DNA of 6,629 bases, taken from positions 1-6,629 of the forward strand of contig CANKON010000082.1 of the NCBI GenBank assembly GCA_947484105.1, written 5' to 3'. Below the pieces are notes generated by a model. It was not told the origin of the DNA, ran no database searches, and saw only the letters and a list, made by a program, of their open reading frames with translations. The position numbers and the translations under genes were made by a program. Of the stretch, positions 1-5,123 are shown one piece after another; positions within the stretch are counted from its first letter, which is position 1; every line of letters starts with the position of its first letter. The DNA comes from Methylococcaceae bacterium (GTDB lineage Bacteria > Pseudomonadota > Gammaproteobacteria > Methylococcales > Methylomonadaceae).

Positions 1-825
1 CGCGAAGCAAGTTATTTAAAACCACTTTCGATTGATAAATTGCCTAATGAAATTGTGCCGATTGTCCATGAAATCAACACGTTATTTGTGCAGCTCGAAC
101 AAGCTTTTGAGCATGAACGGCAATTTACAGCGGATGCGGCACACGAATTACGCACGCCCTTAGCGGGATTGCTGACGCAAGCACAAGTTGCATTGCGAAC
201 AAGTGATGAAACCGTGCGGAATCAAGCTCTACAACGCATTGAACAAGCCGTATATCGAATGACGTATTTAGTTCAACAATTACTCACTTTTTCGCGCATT
301 GATTCTAATACCGAATACTTAGCAAAAGCGGTGACATACGTCGATAAAGAAATCATTCAAGTGATTACCGAACTCGACTCGGAAGCTTATAAAAAACGAA
401 TTCATTTGGAATTTATTGAAGAAAAAGTAGTGCCGATTATGGCAAATACGTTGCTGATTAACATTTTGCTGCGAAACATTATCGACAACGCCATTAAATA
501 CACGCCCTTACGCGGCAGCATTAAAGTCAGTTTAATGGGTACGGATTCGCAGTTAATTTTTTGCGTGGAAGATTCGGGACCAGGCATTGCGCCTGATGAA
601 TATGCAAATTCGTTAAAACGTTTTCATCGTTGTGTTGAAACTGCTCACTCGGCACAAGGAACGGGATTGGGGTTTTCGATTGTTCAGCGAATTGCTGGAA
701 TTCATAACGCCGAACTCGCGTTAGGAAAATCGGAATTGGGAGGCTTAAAAGTCAAGGTTGCCTTTACGTTGCCACCCATTTTACCGAACAAAAAAAAGGC
801 GCGAAAACTGAAATTTTTTAATTGA
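1..825 (+). CDS. Sensor histidine kinase, C-terminal part (5' end outside window)
   Basis: The reading frame is open from base 1 to the TGA at 823-825, so 274 C-terminal residues are visible and the true start lies to the left. Domains in order: end of a HAMP-like linker; a dimerisation/phosphoacceptor helix with ADAAHELRTPL, whose phosphorylated His codon is 142-144; then a HATPase_c domain with the N-box (DNAIKY, Asn codon 487-489), G1 box DSGPGI (571-588), an F-box-like LKRFHR and G2 box GTGLGFSIV (658-684). All catalytic boxes look intact. The stretch before the H-box resembles QseC/TctE-type kinases paired with OmpR-family regulators (recognised from memory). It should autophosphorylate on the His and pass the phosphate to a response regulator, probably encoded just upstream. 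The sensor domain and both membrane segments are missing, so the signal is unknown. The gene converges on the FapA gene, 14 bases away, with no clear terminator between them. Confidence 0.93.
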   Translation, partial: REASYLKPLSIDKLPNEIVPIVHEINTLFVQLEQAFEHERQFTADAAHELRTPLAGLLTQAQVALRTSDETVRNQALQRIEQAVYRMTYLVQQLLTFSRIDSNTEYLAKAVTYVDKEIIQVITELDSEAYKKRIHLEFIEEKVVPIMANTLLINILLRNIIDNAIKYTPLRGSIKVSLMGTDSQLIFCVEDSGPGIAPDEYANSLKRFHRCVETAHSAQGTGLGFSIVQRIAGIHNAELALGKSELGGLKVKVAFTLPPILPNKKKARKLKFFN

Positions 826-839
826 TATTGTTTCGATTT

Positions 840-2555
840 TCAACGTGTACCAATTACCATTTCAGCATCTTTAACTCTGAAGGTGCTTTTGCCACGATTT
901 TCTTGTGCTTTCCACAACACGCCGTTAATAGCTATTTCTGTACCAACATATACGCCCCGTTCGGCAACCACTTTTGCATCTATAATAATCGCCATATTTG
1001 CTGTCAATTCGTTTAATTCGGCATTGTACATTTCTGTTTCGATAATTAACTTACTTAATGTGTGATGCAGTTTTTCTAACGTTTCAGCTTTTCCTTTTTC
1101 AGGGTGCGTATCGATAAAGGCTAAAATTTTATGGATGTCTTCTTGCTCCTTTTCATGTGATTCCAAAAGGATTTTTAATTCAGATTCCCGTTTTTGAACA
1201 TAAGGATTTGAGCCAACTTGAATGCACGTTTTAATGCCAGAATTTGAGCCAATAATCGTGCCTTTAACAAGCATCATTGCCCAGGTTACACCTCCCATAA
1301 TTGACGATTTTTTACCGCTATTTTTTGCACCCGTTAAAATCGCGTTTCCCGCCATCAAATGACTATTCATCGCATATTTTTCAACGATAATATCAACACC
1401 TGCTTCGATACTAAAATTTTCCGAAAAACCCACAATCACAGAGCAATGCGTGATAATTTTAGCCGCATTATTTTCATCATTAGTTTCAAACTCCGTAATT
1501 TCTTGATAGCCTTGAACACCGCCTTTGATGTTAATGTCACCGTTTACAGTGAGTTTACTATTGCCCGTTACACCGCCTTTGATATTTAAACAGCCCATAC
1601 ATTCAATCTGTGCGTCTTCGACACTTCCTTCGATTGTAATGTCTTCTAATGCGTACATTTTCATGCCTTTTTTTACATCACCTTTCACAACAACAGAACC
1701 ATCAAAACGGATATTGCCTGATTCAAAATCAACGTGTTTGACAGTTAAAATAGGCTGCACGATTATTCCATTTAGAACAGGAACAGGTTGTCCTGTAATG
1801 TCGGCAAGTAATTGATTGTTGTTTTCTGGGTTAAGATGAACGCCTTTTTTATCACCTGAAAAAGGGGTATTTAAGCCGCCAGTCGGGTTAATAATCACGC
1901 CTAAAATGTTACTGCCTTTTTTACCAGGAACAGGTGGAATGCGTTGCATCAAAACATCATCTTTATGAACAATAGCAATGTCACCCAATTCACGATAATC
2001 GGCATTACCATGTTCATCAATTGACGGTTTTCGTTCACGCGCATCATTGACCAGATTTTCAAACCGTGCATCAATGCCTGGAACAGGAGGAAGTCCTTGA
2101 GCAATCAGTAAATTTGCAACTCGTCCCATTGCTAGAGCTTCCTCAATTTCTTCATTTGAAATAATTCCCCAAACAATCTTTTTTTCAGCTAATACGCTTT
2201 TGACATCTGCTAGCGTAATTTCTTTGCCTCCAAAGTTTGGGGTGAGTGAAAAAAAAGCCTGCATTTTATCTATAGACACCACAACGTTACAGCTTGCGTC
2301 ACGGCGTTCGCCGATTTCGCACTCGAAAGATTCCGTGTCAAGCGCATTTTTATAACGACGTAAAAATTCTGAAACTAAATAATCATTGATAAATAACGCT
2401 GCAAAGGGCGAATCTGTGAAGCGTTCTTTAAAAATGTTGAACGTCAAATCAATCTTGTCATCACAGGGTTCATAAACTATAAGCAATTTTTTATCGTCAG
2501 GACTCAATTTAAAACCAAAGCCATTTTTGATTTCTACTTCTTCACTCATAGCCAT
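840..2555 (-). CDS. FapA / DUF342 family protein
   Basis: A 571-residue cytoplasmic protein with no signal peptide or membrane segment. About residues 5-260 form the FapA N-terminal region, with the family-like block around 165-227 (VNDARERKPSID, IPPVPGKKGSNILG, INPTGG). Residues about 270-450 are rich in short beta-strand repeats (IRFDGSVVVKGDV, ITIEGSVEDAQIECMG, LNIKGGVTG, INIKGGVQG), as in the right-handed beta-helix of DUF342. Residues about 454-520 are charged and heptad-like, probably a coiled coil, before a final beta segment (VVAERGVYVGTEIAING). FapA of Vibrio vulnificus affects flagellar assembly and binds unphosphorylated EIIA-Glc; many relatives are uncharacterised, so a motility role is inference. 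The start is ambiguous: ATG 2553-2555 has AAGGA 10 bases upstream, while ATG 2547-2549 (Met3) has GGGGG 6 bases upstream. The start overlaps the end of the hemerythrin gene, suggesting translational coupling. Confidence 0.9.
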   Translation of the reverse strand: MAMSEEVEIKNGFGFKLSPDDKKLLIVYEPCDDKIDLTFNIFKERFTDSPFAALFINDYLVSEFLRRYKNALDTESFECEIGERRDASCNVVVSIDKMQAFFSLTPNFGGKEITLADVKSVLAEKKIVWGIISNEEIEEALAMGRVANLLIAQGLPPVPGIDARFENLVNDARERKPSIDEHGNADYRELGDIAIVHKDDVLMQRIPPVPGKKGSNILGVIINPTGGLNTPFSGDKKGVHLNPENNNQLLADITGQPVPVLNGIIVQPILTVKHVDFESGNIRFDGSVVVKGDVKKGMKMYALEDITIEGSVEDAQIECMGCLNIKGGVTGNSKLTVNGDINIKGGVQGYQEITEFETNDENNAAKIITHCSVIVGFSENFSIEAGVDIIVEKYAMNSHLMAGNAILTGAKNSGKKSSIMGGVTWAMMLVKGTIIGSNSGIKTCIQVGSNPYVQKRESELKILLESHEKEQEDIHKILAFIDTHPEKGKAETLEKLHHTLSKLIIETEMYNAELNELTANMAIIIDAKVVAERGVYVGTEIAINGVLWKAQENRGKSTFRVKDAEMVIGTR

Positions 2556-2973
2556 CCCCCATAAATCCTTTCATTTTCAAGTCCTCCTTAAGTAAATGTG
2601 CGATCAACCAATCTTTTGCTAAATAAGTAACATAATTATGCAAGTCCGCCATGTCCGTCACAGATAAGGTCGCTTTCTTTGCAATTCGACGTATATCGTC
2701 ACGAATACGATTCAACTCACCGATCAAATAATCATGTCCTTTGGCATTACTTTCGACGAATGGAAATTGATGCTTAATCTGTAAGGCTTCTTCGTGTTTG
2801 AAATGTGAAAGGGCAAATTCATGTAATTGATCTATAAAAAATAATAACGGCTCTTTATCTTCTGGATGCCGCAATGCAATTTCAAGCGCGTTAATCGTAG
2901 TTAGTAATAATTTGTGTTCAGCATCAATCGCTAAGTGATTAACGCTAAAACGTTTATCCCATTTTATTGTCAT
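2542..2973 (-). CDS. Bacteriohemerythrin, one iron ligand replaced
   Basis: A 143-residue single-domain hemerythrin, a normal length for the bacterial family, with no signal peptide. It should fold as a four-helix bundle with a carboxylate-bridged di-iron site that binds O2 (or NO/peroxide). Ligand positions by motif alignment: His20 (IDAEH), His57 and Glu61 (HFKHEE), position 76, His80 (GHDYL), His126 (WLIAHLLKED) and Asp131. Position 76, normally the first His of the HxxxH pair, is Asn (AAT, bases 2746-2748). Six of seven canonical ligands are therefore present and the three-His iron loses one donor. Trp5 and the WL..H helix also fit the family. ATG 2971-2973 has AAGGA 6 bases upstream, overlapping the pheA stop codon. 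It lies 9 bases after pheA and overlaps the FapA start, so it is the middle gene of a probable operon. Likely roles are O2 sensing, delivery or storage; the FapA neighbour does not settle which. Confidence 0.92.
   Translation of the reverse strand: MTIKWDKRFSVNHLAIDAEHKLLLTTINALEIALRHPEDKEPLLFFIDQLHEFALSHFKHEEALQIKHQFPFVESNAKGHDYLIGELNRIRDDIRRIAKKATLSVTDMADLHNYVTYLAKDWLIAHLLKEDLKMKGFMGDGYE
2556..2570 (-). promoter_or_regulatory. Overlapping ribosome binding sites for the FapA gene
   Basis: The minus strand reads AAGGATTTATGGGGG immediately before ATG 2553-2555, inside the end of the hemerythrin gene. AAGGA (2566-2570) suits the first ATG at 10 bases spacing. GGGGG (2556-2560) suits the second ATG (2547-2549) at 6 bases. 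Either start, or both, may be used; the difference is two residues. Confidence 0.5.
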
Positions 2974-2982
2974 AAATTTTCC

Positions 2983-4074
2983 TTAAAATACGGCTTGTGG
3001 ATAAGAACCTAAGCATTTGAACATCGACACTTTGGCTTTCAATTCTGTTAAAGCGTTGGCAACATTTTCATCGTCACGGTGTCCTGCAATATCAATAAAA
3101 AACACATATTCCCACAGACCTTGGCGTGACGGACGCGATTCAATACTCAACATATCCACATTCGCTTTCGCAAACGGTTCGAGCATTCGATATAAAGCAC
3201 CTGATTGATTATTTGTCGAAACAACGAGTGTGGTTTTATCATGTCCCGTCTGCACCGCCGTTTGTTCACCAATGATAATAAAACGGGTTGTATTTTTCGC
3301 ATCATCTTCAATGTTGGCGTTTAAAATCGGTAAATCATAAATTTCGGCGGCAATGCGTCCTGCGATTGCCGCTGCGTTTGGATTTGAGGCAACCAAACGC
3401 GCCGCTTCAGCATTACTGCTGACAGATGTTTGAATCGCATTGGGTAAATGTGTTTCAAGCCACTGCCGACATTGCGCTAATGATTGGGCGTGCGAATAAA
3501 TTTCCGTAATTTCGTTTAGATTTTTAGCGTGTGTGAGCAGATTTTGCTGTACGCGAATTTCAACTTCACCACAAATTTGTAGTGTCGAGGTTAATAAACA
3601 ATCTAATGTATGACTGATTACGCCTTCGGTTGAATTCTCAATCGGTACAACACCAAATGCACAGCTGCCATTTTCAACCGCATTGAAAACTGCGCTAATG
3701 CTGGTAACAGGAACTGTTTTTACAGCATGCCCAAAATGTTTAAATGTGGCTTGTTGTGAAAAAGTACCTTCAGGTCCTAAAAATGCCACGTCTAACGGTT
3801 TTTCTAATGCTAAACACGCTGACATCAATTCTCGAAAAAAACGCATCGCAGTTTCATTTGATAAAGGACCCGCATTCAAATCTTGAATACGGCGTAAGAC
3901 AAGTGATTCACGGTCTGGACGATAAAATGAACCACTTTCACCTTGTGCGAGTTTAGTTTTAGCAACTTCTTCGGCATAACGAGCGCGTTGATTGATAAGC
4001 TGTAAAATTTGCGCGTCAACAGCATCAATTTTTTCTCTTAATTCTACTAAAGGGGTGATTGAAATTGGCGGCAT
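2983..4074 (-). CDS. pheA: Bifunctional chorismate mutase / prephenate dehydratase (P-protein)
   Basis: Converts chorismate to prephenate and then phenylpyruvate in phenylalanine biosynthesis, in the cytoplasm. From the chosen start it has 363 residues, typical of the Pseudomonas-type P-protein. Residues 9-90 are an AroQ chorismate mutase (LREKIDAVDAQIL, Arg13, Lys41, YRPDRE 51-56). From about residue 94 comes the prephenate dehydratase domain (VAFLGPEGTFSQQA, PIENSTEGV, and TTRFIIIG with the catalytic Thr). The C-terminal ACT domain carries GALYRML and IESRPSR, the phenylalanine-binding motifs that allow feedback inhibition. ATG 4072-4074 is preferred: it has AAGGA 9 bases upstream and starts directly before the mutase domain. 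The frame stays open to a GTG at 4164, but those 30 codons match no part of the family and would begin about at the predicted promoter's start point. The gene is first in the minus-strand cluster with hemerythrin and FapA. Confidence 0.97.
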   Translation of the reverse strand: MPPISITPLVELREKIDAVDAQILQLINQRARYAEEVAKTKLAQGESGSFYRPDRESLVLRRIQDLNAGPLSNETAMRFFRELMSACLALEKPLDVAFLGPEGTFSQQATFKHFGHAVKTVPVTSISAVFNAVENGSCAFGVVPIENSTEGVISHTLDCLLTSTLQICGEVEIRVQQNLLTHAKNLNEITEIYSHAQSLAQCRQWLETHLPNAIQTSVSSNAEAARLVASNPNAAAIAGRIAAEIYDLPILNANIEDDAKNTTRFIIIGEQTAVQTGHDKTTLVVSTNNQSGALYRMLEPFAKANVDMLSIESRPSRQGLWEYVFFIDIAGHRDDENVANALTELKAKVSMFKCLGSYPQAVF

Positions 4075-4083
4075 ATTGTTGGG

Positions 4084-4088
4084 TCCTT
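4084..4088 (-). promoter_or_regulatory. Ribosome binding site fixing the pheA start
   Basis: AAGGA on the minus strand, 9 bases before ATG 4072-4074. It supports this start over the in-frame GTG at 4162-4164, which has no purine-rich ribosome-binding sequence in front of it. Confidence 0.7.
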
Positions 4089-4165
4089 TTCTTCGATTTA
4101 AAGCGTAATAGATTGGCGAAAAGATACCATATTTGTAGGAATGGCGCGACGCTACGATTGCCACA

Positions 4166-4194
4166 AAAATAATAGCTCAATTGTTACAATTCAA
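4166..4194 (-). promoter_or_regulatory. Putative sigma70 promoter for pheA
   Basis: On the minus strand TTGAAT (4189-4194) and TATTTT (4166-4171) are separated by 17 bases, with 4/6 matches to each consensus hexamer. Transcription would begin near 4159, giving a leader of about 85 bases before pheA. No Phe-rich leader peptide or attenuator was recognised in that leader. The -10 match is only fair. Confidence 0.35.
4179..4191. repeat. Short palindrome AATTGT-T-ACAATT
   Basis: A perfect inverted repeat with 6-bp arms around one base, lying inside the spacer of the predicted pheA promoter. Such a position would suit a repressor operator, but no known operator was recognised and an AT-rich 6-bp palindrome can arise by chance. 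Confidence 0.4.
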
Positions 4195-4199
4195 ATTTC

Positions 4200-4215
4200 T
4201 GTGACTTTAATCACA
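4200..4215. promoter_or_regulatory. CRP/Vfr-like binding site
   Basis: TGTGACTTTAATCACA is an exact match to the symmetric CRP core TGTGA-N6-TCACA, with one further flanking base pair of symmetry (C at 4199, G at 4216). Its centre (4207.5) lies 28.5 bases before the first base of the -10-like TACAAT at 4236, which puts it near -40.5 of a rightward promoter, the class II activator position (-41.5). Relative to the predicted pheA start it sits near -48, not a standard distance. The protein could be CRP, Vfr or another CRP/FNR-family regulator with the same specificity. Confidence 0.55.
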
Positions 4216-4235
4216 GTTTTTTGTTTTTGATTTCA

Positions 4236-4241
4236 TACAAT
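4236..4241 (+). promoter_or_regulatory. -10 element of a possible CRP-dependent promoter for tlpA
   Basis: TACAAT, 5/6 to the sigma70 -10 consensus, with a predicted start near 4248. There is no good -35 hexamer at the proper spacing, as expected for an activator-dependent class II promoter; the CRP-like site occupies that place. The transcript would have a leader of about 170 bases containing the 4275-4306 hairpin. Confidence 0.35.
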
Positions 4242-4260
4242 GGAAACCCAAAACTCAAGT

Positions 4261-4276
4261 GATGATATGATGATAT
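4261..4276 (+). repeat. 8-bp tandem repeat (GATGATAT x2)
   Basis: Two perfect adjacent copies of GATGATAT, directly abutting the left arm of the inverted repeat (they share its first two bases). It is probably a small replication-slippage duplication. Confidence 0.6.
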
Positions 4277-4306
4277 GCCCCACTAAATTTTAAAAAAGTG
4301 GGGCAT
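4275..4306. repeat. Perfect 10-bp inverted repeat (ATGCCCCACT ... AGTGGGGCAT)
   Basis: The arms at 4275-4284 and 4297-4306 are exact reverse complements separated by 12 AT-rich bases; the GC-rich arms stand out from the surroundings. The centre (4290.5) is about 100 bases upstream of the start predicted from the sigma54 motif, a typical place for an enhancer-binding protein site. In RNA it would form a strong hairpin, but no T-run follows on either strand, so it is a poor intrinsic terminator. It could be an operator, a leader RNA structure, or both. Confidence 0.8.
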
Positions 4307-4364
4307 CTCGACCGATTTTAATTTATCTAAATACTGATAGGCTTTATTTTCAAAGAGTTACATT

Positions 4365-4381
4365 TTGGCATTGGCATTGCA
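4365..4381 (+). promoter_or_regulatory. Putative sigma54 (-24/-12) promoter for the tlpA operon
   Basis: TTGGCATTGGCATTGCA fits the sigma54 consensus YTGGCACG-N4-TTGCW with two mismatches (CG replaced by TT). The invariant GG (4367-4368) and GC (4379-4380) are exactly 12 bases apart. Transcription would start near 4392, leaving a normal 28-base leader before the tlpA ATG. No sigma70 -10 lies at a suitable distance from either TTGGCA. The pattern arises partly from a TTGGCA direct repeat, so chance remains possible. Confidence 0.5.
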
Positions 4382-4419
4382 TCTATCAAAGAATCGAAAA
4401 CGTTAAACAGGTCTTAATC

Positions 4420-4911
4420 ATGAAAAAAATCCTCGTCACCTTAGCCTTAACGACTTTTGCTTTGACGGCAAATGCGACAGAGGTCGGTCAACCCGCTCCG
4501 CAATTTAAATTACCTTCCTTAAAAACAGATTCACCAACACAATTAAAACAATTCGCTGGCAAAGTCGTTTATTTAGATTTTTGGGCTTCGTGGTGTGCGC
4601 CTTGTAAAACATCGTTTCCGTTGTTGAATAAATTGCACAAAAAACTCAATGCACAAGGTTTTGAAGTAGTCGCGATAAATTTAGACGGTAATAAAACGCT
4701 CGGTGAAAAATTCTTACAGGATGTACCTGTTGATTTCACTGTGTTACGCGACGAAAATGGCGAATTAGCAGACCAATATGTGGTTGATTCCATGCCGACC
4801 TCATTCATCATTGATAGAAACGGCATCGTACAAAAAATCCATCATGGTTTCAGTGCTGATGATATAGCGGAACTCGAAGCAAAAATCGTTGAATTGTTGG
4901 CAAAAAAATGA
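4420..4911 (+). CDS. TlpA-like periplasmic thioredoxin-fold protein
   Basis: A 163-residue thiol-disulfide oxidoreductase. Residues 1-19 are a Sec signal peptide (MKK, hydrophobic core, cleavage probably after ANA), so it acts in the periplasm. The AhpC/TSA-Redoxin/TlpA-type domain starts at VGQPAPQFKLPSL (22-34). The active site is WASWCAPCK with Cys59 and Cys62, and the cis-proline is Pro126 in SMPTSF. FIIDRNGIV (129-137) is the usual following strand. CAPC-type TlpA/ResA proteins usually act as reductants for cysteines of envelope proteins and receive electrons from DsbD or CcdA; here a DsbD-like gene lies three genes downstream. Start ATG 4420-4422 has a weak ACAGG 8 bases upstream. Its stop overlaps the next start by four bases (ATGA). 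Likely partners, by context, are the cysteines of the DUF4266 and DUF3570 products; a cytochrome c maturation role is less likely because no ccm genes are nearby. Confidence 0.93.
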   Translation: MKKILVTLALTTFALTANATEVGQPAPQFKLPSLKTDSPTQLKQFAGKVVYLDFWASWCAPCKTSFPLLNKLHKKLNAQGFEVVAINLDGNKTLGEKFLQDVPVDFTVLRDENGELADQYVVDSMPTSFIIDRNGIVQKIHHGFSADDIAELEAKIVELLAKK

Positions 4912-5111
4912 AATTTTTGACACTCATTTTGATAATTGGATTAACCGCTTGTTCGGACGTTTTACCCCGCCAACGGGGAAATTTAGCGTTACCGCAAATG
5001 GCTTTAACGCCCGACGCACAAGAATTTGGATTGCGCCAACACGCCGCATTTAGTAAGGAAGCTGCAAGTGGTGGTTATGGCGGCGGCGGGGGTGGATGTG
5101 GTTGTAATTAA
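4908..5111 (+). CDS. DUF4266 small lipoprotein with Gly-rich CGCN tail
   Basis: A 67-residue protein. Residues 1-14 form a lipoprotein signal with lipobox LTAC, so Cys15 becomes the lipidated N-terminus; Ser at +2 favours outer-membrane sorting. The mature part is only 53 residues: a Pro/Arg segment (VLPRQRGNLALPQMAL), an acidic-to-His segment (PDAQEF...RQH, His45), then FSKEAASGGYG and a glycine run ending in GCGCN, with Cys64 and Cys66 just before the end. This matches the DUF4266 family as remembered, in which the ...GGGGCGCN end is the hallmark. Function is unknown. The paired tail cysteines could bind a metal, carry a modification, or be a thiol substrate of the neighbouring TlpA-like protein. 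The start overlaps the tlpA stop (ATGA) with no good ribosome binding site, implying translational coupling. Confidence 0.88.
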   Translation: MKFLTLILIIGLTACSDVLPRQRGNLALPQMALTPDAQEFGLRQHAAFSKEAASGGYGGGGGGCGCN

Positions 5112-5123
5112 CAAGGAAGAAAA

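Larger units (their letters stand above)
4075..4419. other. Divergent pheA / tlpA control region
   Basis: 345 bases between two divergent genes, with no convincing coding sequence. It holds, from left to right: the pheA ribosome binding site; a likely pheA promoter with a 13-bp palindrome in its spacer; a perfect CRP-like site; a matching rightward -10 element; an 8-bp tandem repeat; a 10-bp perfect inverted repeat; an A+T-rich stretch (about 4310-4360); and a sigma54-type promoter followed by a weak ribosome binding site (ACAGG, 4407-4411) for tlpA. The density of signals suggests tlpA operon expression is conditional, not constitutive. Confidence 0.75.

Noticed and set aside
40..42. TTG at 40 as a start codon for the histidine kinase.
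   Set aside because: The frame is open and family-like back to base 1, and a kinase lacking its sensor region would be unusual; the gene simply begins outside the window.
1359..1815. Plus-strand open frames of 76 and 96 codons inside the FapA gene.
   Set aside because: They are antisense to a continuous, family-like coding sequence and have no recognisable domain or ribosome binding site.
4075..4164. 30-codon N-terminal extension of PheA from a GTG at 4162-4164.
   Set aside because: No ribosome binding sequence precedes it, the residues do not resemble the family, and the ATG at 4074 has a good AAGGA and gives the usual length.
4199..4228. Stem CTGTGA/TCACAG followed by a T-rich run, as an intrinsic terminator.
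   Set aside because: The stem is only 6 bp with modest GC and no gene on the plus strand ends upstream of it; the exact CRP-type symmetry and promoter spacing explain it better.
4275..4306. The GC-rich inverted repeat as a transcription terminator.
   Set aside because: No T-run follows it on either strand and it lies between divergent gene starts, where no transcript needs to end.
4365..4376. TTGGCA copies as sigma70 -35 hexamers for tlpA.
   Set aside because: No acceptable -10 hexamer lies 16-18 bases downstream of either copy; the -24/-12 reading fits all key positions.
4569..4826. 85-codon minus-strand frame opposite tlpA.
   Set aside because: Shadow of a clear thioredoxin-fold gene with no motif of its own.
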